From the NCBI RefSeq assembly GCF_037126465.1, contig NC_088210.1, positions 22,593,511 through 22,657,510 of the forward strand: DNA of 64,000 bases, read 5' to 3'. The notes below the pieces were generated by a model, which made no database searches, had not been told where the DNA came from, and was given only the letters and a program-made list of their open reading frames with translations. A program made the translations under genes and the position numbers. This DNA comes from Ornithodoros turicata (Eukaryota; Arthropoda; Arachnida; Ixodida; Argasidae). Positions 1 to 10,960 of the stretch are shown piece by piece (position 1 is the first letter of the stretch; each line of letters begins with the position of its first letter).

Positions 1-41
1 ATGCCGTTCGGAATGATGGTTGGCTAGAGAGTGTTATGCGA
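1..41. repeat. Family A MITE fragment (right end)
   Basis: The first 40 bases match the right arm of the MITEs found throughout the window, with the GAATGATGGTTGGCTAG block and a degraded GTGTTATGCG block. The rest of the copy lies outside the window or is lost. Confidence 0.6.
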
Positions 42-162
42 TCAATCTTTGTTTTAGGGAGACAGAACTAGAATAGCGAACGTCTCCGAATGAACACATC
101 GGTATAGCACATTCATTGATGATATTGCATCAATTGATAACACAGCAAATATACAGGGTGTT

Positions 163-813
163 TCACCTGATGTGATAAAAAATTCTAACTGGCGACGTAC
201 TCGCCGGAGGATTGTGGGACTTTCGGCGATTACCATCTGGAAACTTTTGCCGACATGTAGGAAGGCTTTCGACAATTTTTAATTGAGCGAAATTTATTTT
301 GTTCAATTGAACTTTGAAATTTGCCAAGTGGACCTCACTTTTTTTACAGAAATATGAATGTGGGATAATCGCAGTCTCAACAAAAACTATGCACAGTGTC
401 ACAACGGAAATAGTCAAAAAATTAGTAAAAATTCCGCTTTAGCACCGCCTGCTTGATTGTCGCAATGAAGAGCGCAAGGAAGGTGCGGGGAGAAGAGGAA
501 GTGTTCCGGCCTCATGTTTTACCTTTCTTCCCCCCACTTTGACCTTCATGCTGGTGACAACCGTATCACAAAGAAGGCGAAACAAATGAAGACGGGGACA
601 TTTTCTCTTTCAGAGGCATATTTCCCGTGCGCTTCATGGCGACAATCAAGCAGGCGGGACTAAAGCGGAATTTTCACTAATTTTTTCGACTATTTCAGTT
701 GCAATGCTGTGCATAATTTTGTGCGCGGTTTTCCGCGGAAGACTTTATATTTCTGTAAAAAAAAGTGAGGCTCGCTTGGCAATCTTCAAAGTTCAATTGA
801 AAAAAGTTCAATT
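163..813. mobile_element. Long foldback (inverted-repeat) DNA element
   Basis: Two long arms are inverted copies of each other. The left arm covers about 285-475 and the right arm about 625-813. Shared blocks read outward to inward are TTCAATTGAACTTTGAA, CCTCACTTTTTTTACAG, CTATGCACAG, AAAATTCCGCTTTAG and CGCCTGCTTGATTGTCGC. Arm divergence is moderate. A possible outer terminus, CAGGGTGTTTCA, lies near 153-165. The right outer end is cut off by a family A MITE at 814. There is no transposase. The superfamily cannot be assigned; the long arms and AT-rich sequence suggest a non-autonomous DNA transposon. Confidence 0.65.
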
Positions 814-961
814 GCCTTTTTTGTGACACTTATGCTGTTCATAATTGTCACAGAAAAGGCGTACGCCTCCAGTTTTCAACAAATCAGGGCAGATAACGAT
901 ATCATTCGAGATGATGGTTGGTTAGGAGCGTCCTATGCGGTGAAGTTCATTTTTAAGAGTG
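814..961. mobile_element. Family A MITE, right half
   Basis: This is the right half of the palindromic MITE: GGCGTACGCC core, AACAAATCAGGGCAGATAACG, ATTCGAG, GGTTGGTTAGGAGCG and a terminal TAAGAGTG followed by TA. The left arm is missing where it meets the foldback element. Confidence 0.85.
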
Positions 962-963
962 TA

Positions 964-1208
964 CTTTAAAAACAGAGCTTCACCGCACAGCACGCTCCTA
1001 TTCAACCATCATCTCGAATGATATCGTTATCTTCCCTGATTTGTTGAAAACGGGAAGTGCGCCTTTTCTCTGACAATTATGAACAGCATAAATGTCACAC
1101 AAAAGGCGTACGCCTCCCGTTCTCAAGAAATCGGGGCAGATAACGACATCATTCGAGAAGATGGTCGGATAGGAGCGTGCTATGCGGTGAAGCTCATTTT
1201 TAAGAGTG
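964..1208. mobile_element. Family A MITE, complete but diverged
   Basis: Both arms are present, from CTTTAAAAACAGAGC to TTTTAAGAGTG. The left core is degraded and the right GGCGTACGCC core is intact. It is flanked by TA on the left and CA on the right. It directly abuts the preceding half copy and the following copy that lacks its left terminus. Confidence 0.85.
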
Positions 1209-1414
1209 CATGCACCAAGCCAACCGTCTCGAATGACATCGTTCCCGTCCCTGATTTGTTGAAAGCGGGGGCGTACGCCATTTTTGTGGCAGTTATGAAC
1301 TGTATAATGACAAAAAATGGCGTACGCCCCCCTGTTTTCAGCAGATCAGAAGAAAGAACGATGTCACTCGAGACGATGGTTGGCTAGGAGCGTGCTATGT
1401 GGTGAAGTTCATTT
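1209..1414. mobile_element. Family A MITE lacking both termini
   Basis: The copy begins at the AGCCAACC block, so the first ~40 bp of the left arm are missing. It keeps both inner GGCGTACGCC cores and ends inside the right arm (GAAGTTCATTT), where a SINE begins. The left break is the same conserved position that recurs at 20.8 and 60.2 kb. Confidence 0.8.
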
Positions 1415-1635
1415 CGCGTCGAGACTGAGAGGTACCCGGGTTTGATTCCTGGTGCCGGCCTGTGCTGTCTCGAGATTTTCATGGGCTCTCATCAGACGCT
1501 CTCAGACATATATGTCGGCACAGTTCCCTTAGAAGTCGGCCCAGGACGCACATTTCCCCAGGGCATTAGTCGTGACGTTGCCCACATCTGTGAGGCCGAC
1601 AACGGCGAGCCCTTTGACCGCCACTACCACCACAT
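1415..1635 (+). mobile_element. tRNA-derived SINE, 5'-truncated, CGAGCCC/CCACCACCA-tail type
   Basis: A B-box-like sequence (GGGTTTGATTCCT, 1437-1449) is followed by the SINE body (GCCTGTGCTGTCTCGAGATT, GTCGGCACAGTTCCC, GAAGTCGGCCCAGGACG). The tail is of the GCCGACAACGGCGAGCCC type and ends in a CCACTACCACCACAT run. The A-box end is missing. It resembles tick tRNA-headed SINEs; the exact family needs a library search. Confidence 0.8.
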
Positions 1636-1883
1636 CACGCTCTAAAAACAGAACTTCACCGCATAGCACGCTCTGAGCGAACGATTGTCACGAATGGTAG
1701 GGTTATCGCTTCTGATTCGAAGAGAGGGAGGCGTACGCCTTTTTGTGTCAATTATCATATATCCAAATTGACACAAAAAGGCGTACGCCCCCCTCTGTCT
1801 TCGAATGAGAAGCGATAACCCTATCATTCGTGGCCATGGTTGGCGCAGAGCGTAATATAGGGTGAAGTTCAATTTTTAGAGTG
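1636..1883. mobile_element. Family B MITE
   Basis: This is a near-perfect palindrome: CTCTAAAAACAGAACTTCACC at the left, AGGGTTATCGCTTCTGATTC, then GGCGTACGCC, mirrored to TTTTTAGAGTG. The loop contains ATTATCATATATCC. It abuts the SINE tail on the left. Confidence 0.9.
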
Positions 1884-1885
1884 CA

Positions 1886-1917
1886 TTTCTTTCTTTCTTT
1901 CTTTCTTTCTTTCTTTC
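1886..1917. repeat. (TTTC)n microsatellite
   Basis: About eight uninterrupted TTTC units sit between a complete and a partial family B MITE. Confidence 0.9.
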
Positions 1918-1965
1918 GTTTTTTATTATTGCTATAGTTGGTGACCATGCCGCCGCCCTCACCAA

Positions 1966-2069
1966 GCGTACGCCCCTCCCCCCTCTCTATCGACTCTCTC
2001 TCTCTTCTGTCATTCGTATCCATGGTTGGCACAGAGCGTGCTATGCGGAGAAGTTGTATTCTTAGAGTG
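1966..2069. mobile_element. Family B MITE, right half
   Basis: The copy retains GCGTACGCCCC, the pyrimidine-rich stretch, TCATTCGTATCCATGGTTGG, a CACAGAGCGTGCTATGCGG block and the terminal AGAGTG-TA. The left half is absent. Confidence 0.75.
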
Positions 2070-2229
2070 TAGAATTAGGTACTTAGGTCCAACTCATCGG
2101 AATACTCTCCCATTTGAACTACGGCAAATAAACAGTTATTCTGTGTATATGTAAGATCAAATCTAAATACCACTATCTGCAGAATATGCTTGTTGCTCCA
2201 ACTAATGTTGCGCAGCGTCCCTGACTCAC

Positions 2230-2370
2230 ACTTTGATAGTTGATGTTGATGTTGATGAAGAAAAATACTAAGGAGAGGTTGAATTTGTCACACGACAAAT
2301 TCGGCTACTCGCATAAACAGAACCCCCCGAAAGGTGAAATAAAAAAATATAAACAGAACTTTGATAGTTG
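2230..2370 (-). mobile_element. Short 5'-truncated retroposon with 13-bp target duplication
   Basis: A 115-bp insert (2243-2357) is flanked by perfect direct repeats ACTTTGATAGTTG (2230-2242 and 2358-2370). Read on the minus strand it ends in a CATCAA repeat tail, as LINE-type 3' ends with short tandem tails do. A 9-bp stem hairpin (GAATTTGTC/GACAAATTC) sits inside. The source element is not identified. Confidence 0.6.
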
Positions 2371-3743
2371 TATTTTGGTCTTCAGTATGATTCAATTGTC
2401 AATGATGTAATTGATTAATTGAGTCACATAGAGGTGCATATTTCTTCATCATGCTTGTGTTGTTCACTTGTTCTTTGTTTATTATTTATCTGTTCTTAGT
2501 ATTTTTTCACCCCCACAAGACTATCTATTTGGTGTTAATATAGATATTATATCTGCGTCGACCGATTGAGACTGCGGCACGGACCTGTCCATGCAGTCTC
2601 ACATTTATACAACGGTGTCCCTTTTGAATTAGACACGTATAAGCTCTATCAAATCTATCAACTCGTAACAGGTGGCTTTGAACAATGGCTGATTTTCAAC
2701 TCAGGTGATGAGCAATGTCACCACGCGTTATCCGGTCAAAATGTAATGACATTATTACTCATTACTCTCCTATTATGGTGCAATGCATCGGGATATACTC
2801 CGTGTCTCTGGGAGAGATCAACATTTGTCGTTCTTCCTGAGCCAATCGTAGAAAAATAAAGGAGAATACACATACACACATAAGGCAGAAAAGGGTGGGG
2901 GGGGGGGGGGACAGATCGCGTGACTGATCCGCTAACAATCCCTTAAATATATGCGATATCATAGTTCACTCTGGCCCCGCCATCTGCACTGAAAAAGCGA
3001 GGCTGTGAGACGTCGTCCAAAAGATGGATGGCGTCGCCCTTGTAGATTATAATCCGTCCCGGACGCAAAGGCTGGCGGCTGCCCCAGTTTCACACATGGG
3101 AAAGTATCGGAGAGATGAGCGGGGGCCATCCGCTATCTCTGCCCTATCTGTCGTCTGGTTCCTTTGGAACTTCAAAAGGTGTGAGGTGGTTCATCGTGAA
3201 GAAAGCGAACCTTGGTCCGGTGTCGAAGAACTGTCATACGCGCTCCTTTCATGGCCGTGCCTTATATATGGAGTAAGGAGGATCAGCATGGTTGCTGACA
3301 TATGGAGAAAACTTGACGACGATAGTTTGGGAAGATACGTATCGTCGAAAGATCCGGAAAACGGTCGGCAGTTTAAGAGAGAAAGAGAGAGAGAGAGAGA
3401 TACGATTCTCTCTGTATCCTGGTGAAGGTATGCCCTAAAAAGAAAGAAGTATTATGATGGAAAGTAACAGTTTCGGGGCTGGAAGAAACAGACTGGCTGC
3501 CTCGATTGTCCTCCGTTGTACGTACGAGTATGTGTGTGTATGAGCATATGTGGAGAGAGTGAACGGTGTGTGCTGTTCAATGAGGCACTCTTGACAAGTC
3601 GGCGTTATGTTCATTCCTTTGGTATATACCACTATATAGCCGAAACGTTTCGTATGTGTACACAGAGCTGACAGAATGCGTAGAAATTTCACATTGAAAT
3701 ATGTGAACATATACTTTCGTTGTTTCCTGATCCGTTACCTGAA
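2371..3743. other. No recognisable gene
   Basis: This stretch has scattered stops in all frames, a G-run at about 2897-2910 and a short (GA)n tract at about 3377-3400. Open frames up to 133 codons have no recognisable domain. I see no splice-supported coding structure. Confidence 0.5.
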
Positions 3744-3966
3744 CATGGTGGTGGTGCTTTCGAAAGGGCTCGCCGTTGTTGGCACCGTCACTACTAACGT
3801 TCTGGGGGAATGTATGTCCTGGGCCGACTTCTAAGGGAACTGTGCCGACGTATGTGTGACAGCGTCTGAGAAAAACCCAGGAAAAACCCTAGACAGCACA
3901 ACCGGCAACGGGATTCAAACCCGGGTACCTCCCAGACCCGAGGTGAATGGCCAGCACTCTAGCACG
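3744..3966 (-). mobile_element. tRNA-derived SINE, CGAGCCC/CCACCACCA-tail type
   Basis: On the minus strand it reads GGGAGGTACCCGGGTTTGAA (B-box region), then the body GTGCTGTCTAGGGTTTTTCC and GTCGGCCCAGGACATACATT. It ends with GGCGAGCCCTTTCG and a CACCACCACCATG tail. The A-box end is poorly preserved. Its tail type matches the copies at 1.4 and 35.0 kb. Confidence 0.8.
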
Positions 3967-4253
3967 TGGACATGTAAAGTCAGGACGTCGTCTGCATAAA
4001 CCAATCGGCGCACAGGATGGCTTTCTGTGGGCACCATTCTGTGTGTGCAAATGCGGCTGGTGGCGCGTCCTCGCCATAGCCACGCCGGTGAAAGCACGGC
4101 CGTGATTGGCGGACTCCAAGCGCGCGCCAAGTGAGCTCTCCCAAGAGGTGCATCCATGAGCTGTGACGTGACGGAACGTCTGACCAATAATATTAGCCCT
4201 CGTAGGAAAGCGAGCGTAATGGAGAGCGAGAATGGGAATCCAAAATCACGTGC

Positions 4254-4465
4254 ACATTCTCAAAACAGAACTTCACCGGATAGCACGCCAACCATTGCCA
4301 CGAATACCGTTGGGTTATCGCTGATTCCAAGAGAGAGGGGGCGTACGCCCTTTTGACAATTGGCACGAAAAGGCGTGCGCCCCTGTCTCTCTTCGGATAT
4401 TCTATCATTCGTGGCAATGGTTGGCGCACAGTGTGCTATGTAGTGAAGCTCTGGTTTTTAGAGTG
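4254..4465. mobile_element. Family B MITE
   Basis: The arms CATTCTCAAAACAGAACTTC and TTTTTAGAGTG are inverted. GGCGTACGCCC lies in the left arm and a variant core (GGCGTGCGCC) in the right arm. The copy is slightly short, with a small deletion before GCCAACC. It is followed by TATA and then another MITE. Confidence 0.85.
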
Positions 4466-4469
4466 TATA

Positions 4470-4727
4470 CATTCTTAGAAATACACTTCACCGCATAGCA
4501 CGCTCCTAGACAACCACCATCTCGAATAATATCTTTATCCGCACGGATATACTATAATTGTTGCAAACGGGAGGCGTACACCTTTTTGTGACGCTTATGC
4601 TGTTCATAATTGTTACAAAAAGGCGCACGGCTACCATTTTCAACAAATCAGGGCAGATAACGATATCATTCGAGAGTATAGTCAGCTATAGGAGCGTGCT
4701 ATGCGGTGAAGACTATTTCTAAAAATG
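4470..4727. mobile_element. Family A MITE
   Basis: It runs from CATTCTTAGAAATACACTTC to TTTCTAAAAATG, with TA on both sides. Both arms are present. The left core is GGCGTACACC and the right is GGCGCACGGC, so both decamers have decayed. Confidence 0.8.
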
Positions 4728-4818
4728 TAGGTAGCCATGCATTCTGCTTATAGGCAAGATCAATCGCCAATGCAAGGCCAATGCATCCTGCTTATCGGCA
4801 AGATGCATGGCTACCTAC
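4727..4818. repeat. 92-bp small palindromic element between two MITEs
   Basis: The ends GTAGGTAGCCATGCAT (4727-4742) and ATGCATGGCTACCTAC (4803-4818) are a perfect 16-bp inverted repeat. Inside, TGCTTAT-GGCAAGAT occurs twice as a direct repeat. The whole block fills the gap between two MITEs. Confidence 0.65.
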
Positions 4819-5034
4819 ACTCTTAAAAAATCAACTCCCGAATGACGTCGTCCTCTCCCCTGATTTGTTGAAAACGGGAGGCGTGCGGCTCTTTGTGACA
4901 CTCATGCGGAAATGTTAACTGTGACAAAAAGGCGTACGCCCAGCGCTTTCCACAAATCAAGAACGATAGAGGTATCACTCTGTACAATGGTTGGCCTTCA
5001 GCGTGCTATGTGGTGAAGCTTTGTTTTGAGAGTG
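4818..5034. mobile_element. Family C MITE
   Basis: It has CACTCTTAAAAAATCAACTCC at the left and GCTTTGTTTTGAGAGTG at the right. The right inner core GGCGTACGCC is present. A deletion removed the TTCACCGCATAGCACG block on the left. The body resembles family A on the left arm but carries GATAGAGGTATCACTCTGTAC on the right. Confidence 0.8.
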
Positions 5035-5051
5035 TAAGTTAAGTGCACATA

Positions 5052-5299
5052 CACTCTTAAAAATGAACTTCACCGCATAGCACGCTCTTAGCCAACCATC
5101 TTCTCGAATGATATCGTTATCGGCCCTGATTTGATGGGAACGGGAGGCGTACGCCTTTTTTGTGACACTATGCCGGTCATAATTGTCACAGAAAAGGCGT
5201 ACGCCTCCAGTTTTCAACAAATCAGGACAGATAACGACATCATTCGAGAAGATGGTTGGCTAGGAGCGTGCTATGAGGTGAAGTTCATTTTTAAGAGTG
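5052..5299. mobile_element. Family A MITE, complete, TA target duplication
   Basis: CACTCTTAAAAATGAACTTC at the left is mirrored by TTCATTTTTAAGAGTG at the right, with TA on both sides. Both inner GGCGTACGCC cores are intact. The elements are almost fully self-complementary except for the loop around CACTATGCCGGTCATAATTG. Confidence 0.93.
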
Positions 5300-6416
5300 T
5301 AGGTTATTGCCCATTTGATACATAATCATATGAATAGCGTGCAGATATGTGAACTGCCCCGCGGAATGTATGTATTATGTGTGCTCATAATATGTAATAA
5401 ATTTCCTAATAACAAAAGAAGAAGAAAAAAAAAGTGACCAGATTGCGGAAGAAGCATGCTGCTTATGCTGACAAGAACCGAAAACGCATTTGCACGGAAA
5501 TGGAATTCACGGAACTACGACTCACCCAATTTTCAAAATCGGACTCGAAAAATAAAAACATAAAAAAAACTCGGCACCACGCTATAAGGAACCCTCAGCA
5601 TTGGTTGTCACAAAAATGCTCCAGTACCGTGTTTCTGATCAAGGTCCACTCAAACCTTCACAGAAACCTTCGCATATTGCTTGGAACGTTTCGTAGAAAT
5701 AAAATTACGACGCGGAAGTGCCTTTCACGTCATGCCGTCAGATGTCGCTCGCGTTTACCTTCTATACCCTGATCCTCCTCGTTGACTTTCTCCGTGCGAA
5801 TCGCACATTGTCCCACGACTCGGGGCTTATACCGGCGTTTCCAGACGGCATGGAGGACGACGGTTGCCCGTGAAATTAATAATTTACGATATCTTTAGCG
5901 CACAGACGACGCGCCTTTTGTGGCAGCCCGAGGTATAACCACGAAGAATATCTTCTTTTCCGGAGTGAACGTCGAAGAGGCGCTTAGAGGAGGTTTACGA
6001 AGAGCGATTTTACGACGAGGGTGGGTTACCGGGGCGAGGTCAAAGGTTGACAGGCTTTGACAGGACCACAAAGCTGATTTCGCGTGATCATTGTCGTGTG
6101 TGAGGCTGTGATCGTAAATTAGGTGTCTCATTTTGCACGCGGATCACCCTCAGAGTGGAAGCTTTTTCGTCTGGGAGCTGAAGCCGGGCGGGTTTACATT
6201 CAGGGGTATAGCATGGTAAAGAAAGAGTGGGAAGTATAATAGTGGAATGTCGTGCAGCCTGTATAGCCTATACACCTCGACGCGGAAACGTGTCAAGTGT
6301 GAGGTTTCCTTCTCTATACTAGAGCGATACGAATGACCGATAAGTTGCTGCCAATATCTCTAAATACTCCACGCGGGCTAAGTGTTTGCCTCGAAGTTGA
6401 ACGCGGCCCACCGAAC
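5300..6416. other. No recognisable gene
   Basis: An AT-rich start gives way to moderate-GC DNA. A 112-codon frame (5434-5772, plus strand) is lysine- and arginine-rich with no recognisable domain, and I do not call it a gene. Confidence 0.5.
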
Positions 6417-6636
6417 ATCAAAGAGGCAGAAGTGCAAGGGTGCAGGCGAGCTGGTGCATTGTAAAACAACGATAAAACCGGTGACACGGAACAAAAAAGA
6501 CGACACGACACGTTCTCAGACACAGCAACCCAAGAACCACCCCAACCCAAGAAAATGGGTTGCTGTGTCTGAGAACGTGTCGTGTCGCCTTTTTTGTTCC
6601 GTGTCTCCGGCTTAATCGTCGTTTTATCAAAGAGGC
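6417..6636. mobile_element. Short foldback element with 11-bp direct repeats
   Basis: ATCAAAGAGGC occurs at 6417-6427 and 6626-6636, flanking a 198-bp insert. Within it, arms of about 70 bp are inverted copies (GACACGGAACAAAAAAG, CGACACGACACGTTCTCAG, ACACAGCAACCCA) around a short centre near 6530-6555. The direct repeats look like a target duplication, which suggests retroposition of an inverted duplicate rather than a cut-and-paste MITE. Confidence 0.6.
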
Positions 6637-7071
6637 GTTTTATGCAAGGCGTATTTAAAACACGACATTGCAGGTCGAGTGATTGCAAGCGCGAGTGAGC
6701 ACAGGAAGATGATCCTAAGCACAGACCACGATCATAACAGGATGATATGAAAAACGCAACTTGTCACACTTTGTCACACACTTCCCCCAAGATGTCTTTT
6801 CTTTTTCTTCTTTTTTTCAAATCCAGCGCTATATAGTGCCGCGTAGCAACTGCGGCTTTCAGCGTGTGGGTTAACACACGTCTTGGGCTGTCTTCAGACG
6901 ACACTCTCCCGCCATCCGTCTGAACAGTAGCATGGCTGGAGACCCAAGGTAGGTCTCAGACAGCGCACTCGGTGGTAGTATTCGAATCCACTCTGTCTTC
7001 TAGTTCTCATTCACATAAAAAAGAAGAAGAAGAAACGGGCCGCGTCTTTGGGCATCCTCCAAATGTTTATA

Positions 7072-7330
7072 CACTCTAAGAAAGACAGAAAGAAAGAGAG
7101 AGAGAGAAAGGGAGTAAATTTGGCGTACAATTACAGCCTCAAGTCACTTATAGACTGCAAATTCTCCTCCACTTCAGTCTCCTGACCTTCAAATGTACTC
7201 CTCAGCACTGGAACTACTCTTTAAACAACGCATAAACTAGCGTGTATTTAGTTCCCAAATGGGCTAATGGTTGTGGCGAGACATCTACAGTCCCAAAAAA
7301 GACTAGAAGTACTCCTTTTTTCCCCTGAGG
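7072..7330 (+). mobile_element. Family E MITE, degraded
   Basis: It begins CACTCTAAGAAAGACAG after TA, then GGGAGTAAATTTGG. Its body is a series of AGTC/ACTCC words (TTCAGTCTCCTGACC, CAAATGTACTCCTCAGCACTG), and the right side has AGTACTCCTTTTTT. The same ordered words recur at 27.4 and 63.3 kb. Confidence 0.55.
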
Positions 7331-8206
7331 ATGTAGGGCCATCTTCCTGTACGCCTGCACTCGTTTCGGTGGTATTGTTACTCCTTCCTTCTTTCCTTCT
7401 TTTTTCTCCCTCCCAACTGTTACGGACGGACCTAGACACGTTATTTCGTTCGTTTATGGCTTTTCCTATTAGGTCAGCGGCCATACAAAGCCATCGCTTT
7501 AAAAGTTGTTTGTAGTCTCGTGCTTCTACACGAGCACGGAACGATAAATTGAGACCAGTATGGGACAAGATGATACTAGATTAGAACCGTGTCCGAACCA
7601 CGGCTACAATCGAGGCGAATTGGGCCTCCTGCTCATAGCAGGCGCAAACGTGACTACATAGGGTACGCTAAACTTAACACTTTCGGGGTACGCTCTCTAG
7701 GTGTACCCTCTTCAGCCGCTGGTGAGCGCGATAGACAGGATGAGTTTATGTGCTGTCGTGTAAGAAAGCCTCTCTCGTGGGTGGTCGAAGCTGTCTCCTC
7801 ATGAATAGCGGATGAATGCAAATGAAGGGGAGGAGGAAAGGAGGTGAGAAAGAAGGCAACACCGTGTGGACTGCTACGCTTCAACAAGGACGTCAGCGAC
7901 TATATGGTTGACGTGTATGTACGGAACCACGACTTTGTCCGTGAATCTCTCGTGTAGAGGGCAAGAGGTCTCTTCAGTGTGATCTTAATCATCAGTCCGG
8001 GAACAAAGCCCTCGGGCTTAGGCGGGCCCGCTTATGTAATATGTTATGTATTTAGCGAGAAATGAATGAATAAATGAACACCGTTCTCCAGCCTGCATCG
8101 ATGGAAATATACAAATTAAACATGGAACTATGTCTTCTCGTATTGTTCCGTAGCAAGACAACCATAAGGGCATACGCAGTAAGAAGTCAAAGAAACGGAA
8201 CAAGCA
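7331..8206. other. No recognisable gene
   Basis: Only short frames overlap on both strands, with no domain and no repeat that I could match elsewhere in the window. Confidence 0.5.
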
Positions 8207-8455
8207 CACTCTTAAAAATGAACTTCACCGCATAGCACGCTCCTAGCCAACCATCATCTCGAATGATATCGTTATCTGCCCTGATTTGTTGAAAACGGGA
8301 GGCGTACGCCTTTTCTGTGACACTTATGCTGTTCATAATTGTCACAGAAAAGGCGTACGCCTCCCGTTTTCAATAAATCAGGACAGATAACGATATCGTT
8401 CGAGATAATAGTTGGCTAGGAGCGTGCTATGCGGTGAAGTTCATTTTTAAGAGTG
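8207..8455. mobile_element. Family A MITE, complete, CA target duplication
   Basis: CACTCTTAAAAATGAACTTC to TTTTTAAGAGTG, flanked on both sides by CA rather than TA. Both GGCGTACGCC cores are intact and arm identity is very high, so this is one of the youngest copies. The CA duplication shows the target is not strictly TA. Confidence 0.93.
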
Positions 8456-10819
8456 CAGTTTCCCGCTGAATGTGTTTTAATTTTGTTTATGAATCCAAAT
8501 TATACAATGCGTTCACATAGTATATAAACGAGCACCGGGCAGAATCGATGATTATGCTTTGTCATAGCATGATACCCTGAAAAATGTATTCAACGTGCAT
8601 ATTTAAAAAAAAATTCCATCCCGTACATGTTATGCACTGCCGAGTTCCGGCAAAAACCGCGCCAGCTGCACTCTACGGCACTACGTTATACATATGCGAG
8701 CACATATCTCATGCTTTGCGCCGAGCAGTTGAAATGAATCTCACGTATCTGTAGTTTCTATATGTCCGTATCTGTATACTCCGCAACGGAATGCCACGGA
8801 TATACAATCAAAAAAGCGGCGCCGCGTATATAAATATATGCCGAGCAAGAAAAAAGCGGCCCGTGTAACAATTATACCATTTCAAAACGCGCAGATACCT
8901 ACAATCAACCGTCCGAGTAAAAGTAATCGTCGCCGACCTCGACCTGCGCCTCCATTTATAAGAACCGAACGCACTCTTTCTTTGAATTACTTTTTTTTTC
9001 CTCCCTCTTTATCTGACTGTGACTTGACGATGATTCTGCGCCGATCTTCCCCGCAGGCAGACGATATAGACACGAAACGAAACGCAATCCAAATCGCACA
9101 TACATATCGCGAAATACTTTCCGACAATTATTACGCCCGTGTGTGTCCTAAAGAAGTGGAATAAAAAGCAAGAAGGGAGGGACGAACGCGCCTGTGTTAC
9201 AAACTAAAGTTCTATTAGGTGAGAACGCAGAAAGGAGACACTCAGAGAAAGCATGCATTGGGCGGCCGAGGTACGATGCCCTCCAGGCGGGGAAGACAGT
9301 GAAGCAGCTCGGCAAAAGCGTCGAATAAAACTCGTTCAAAATGGGCTGGCTTCTATTATAGGGCGTGTTTGGGGCATTGCACGCAAAAATGTGCACGTTT
9401 CCATTCCACGTACGCAACGAAATAGCGACGTCTCCCCTACTCCTTCTTTTGATTACTGATAATTTGAAATGATATAAGTGGCAGTTAGATAGCCTTGCGT
9501 CTGCACGGTGGATGAAGTATCTATATTGATGATTACCGCGTATATCTTTGGATACACGGTTTTGTATACGACTGCGTTTGTGTTTGTGCAGTCAGAACCT
9601 TTTCGTATATCACGTGGTCATCTGCTGGCCGTGCAACCTGTTTCTGAGTAGGATCGTTTCGCGATAAATTTCGTAATAAATAAACTTTAAGTGCTTTGCA
9701 TTTTTTTTTTAATTGCCGAAGTGAATAATTGAGTATTCGATTCAAATTGAAGCGATGTCTCTTCTCAAACATAACACATTCGGATATTTTCGAACACGCA
9801 CTCATCATCCCAAAGACATCACAATACAGGGCATAAAATAGGCTAAGTGCTTCTGCACAACAGGTGTGCAGACCCGTGTGCATATATCACGTAAATGTGC
9901 TGTACATGCGCACATATGCATACATTCGCTGCAATTACATAACAACTTAGTTGTGTGCTTCAGAACATAACAATGCGCTTCGTATTCGCTTCTTGCATTT
10001 CGCGTGTGTGACGTCATCTCTTATGGTTTTAGTGCTTCTAGTACGGACGTCTTAAGGACGTCTTAAAGCCATTTTGGTTTTAAAGGTATCGTCAACCAGC
10101 AGACAGACAGGTTATGTATGCACTCCCAGTACGACAAGTTACACATGTGAAAATAATTTAATTTGCAAGTAAAATTGCGGTAAAACAACGTCTCGGGGAC
10201 ATGTTTGGCGGGAAATGATCCTTAATTTGCCAAGCAACAGTGTTCCGGCTACTGGCTCGCGGCTCATGATGACTACGTAGCCGATACGTAGCTGACTTCT
10301 TTTGTTTTAGACACAGTGTTACCCGCATGCAATGTAATTTTGCCGCCGCACTAGTCGATCGATGCGCAAGTTGGTGGCGACTTCGACACCAGTGTTTGCC
10401 CATAATTTTCAGTTTAAATTTTCTAAACATTTTCTTAAAAAGAAAACTATGAGCGCAATCGGGACAAAAATTGTGACGTAAGATTATACTGAGGGCTGAG
10501 GCCCTCGAATAGATAAATTTTCTGAGATTGCAACTCTACTACTTTATACAGTATCTTTAAAATTCCTTTCGCACCTGCCCTATAGGTATAAATATAATAA
10601 TGGGAAGTAGTTTTGCATGTGAGGTGAGTCCGCCCACATTTGTGTGGCGACATGCTGAACCTACGAGTACCACCGGTCACTTCGACCACCTGCGGAGTTC
10701 TTTATTTATATCCCGGTGCATCGTACTACGTTCTCGGTATTTTCGTTGTAAAATCACGAAGGGACCACATTTGCTCATCTCGTTGGCTACACCATTTATA
10801 GCTATAGTGTAATGGGCAT
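8456..10819. other. No recognisable gene
   Basis: Frames of up to 116 codons occur on both strands without recognisable domains. A short tandem motif (GGACGTCTTAA twice) lies near 10044-10066. Promoter-like TATAAA strings exist, but nothing ties them to a gene. Confidence 0.5.
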
Positions 10820-10960
10820 ACACTGTAAGAGAGAGAGAAAAAGCAAGAAAAAGTGGTTTTAGTCCTTTCAAGGACTACCTGCATTGCCGCAACCATAGTC
10901 CCGTTCTGACTAAATACGGGGAAATTTTGACTATTTGCAGTGTTGGGGACTAAAAAGGAA
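10820..10960. mobile_element. Family E MITE, partial
   Basis: CACTGTAAGAGAGAGAG follows TA, then TTTAGTCCTTTCAAGGACTA, CATAGTCCCG and TTGGGGACTAAAAAGG, the same AGTCC vocabulary as the family E copies at 7.1, 27.4 and 63.3 kb. The opposite terminus is not recognisable. Confidence 0.4.

Noticed and set aside
6960..7000. ATTCGAATCC as another SINE B box
   Set aside because: No A box and no match to the SINE body around it; a single decamer is too weak.
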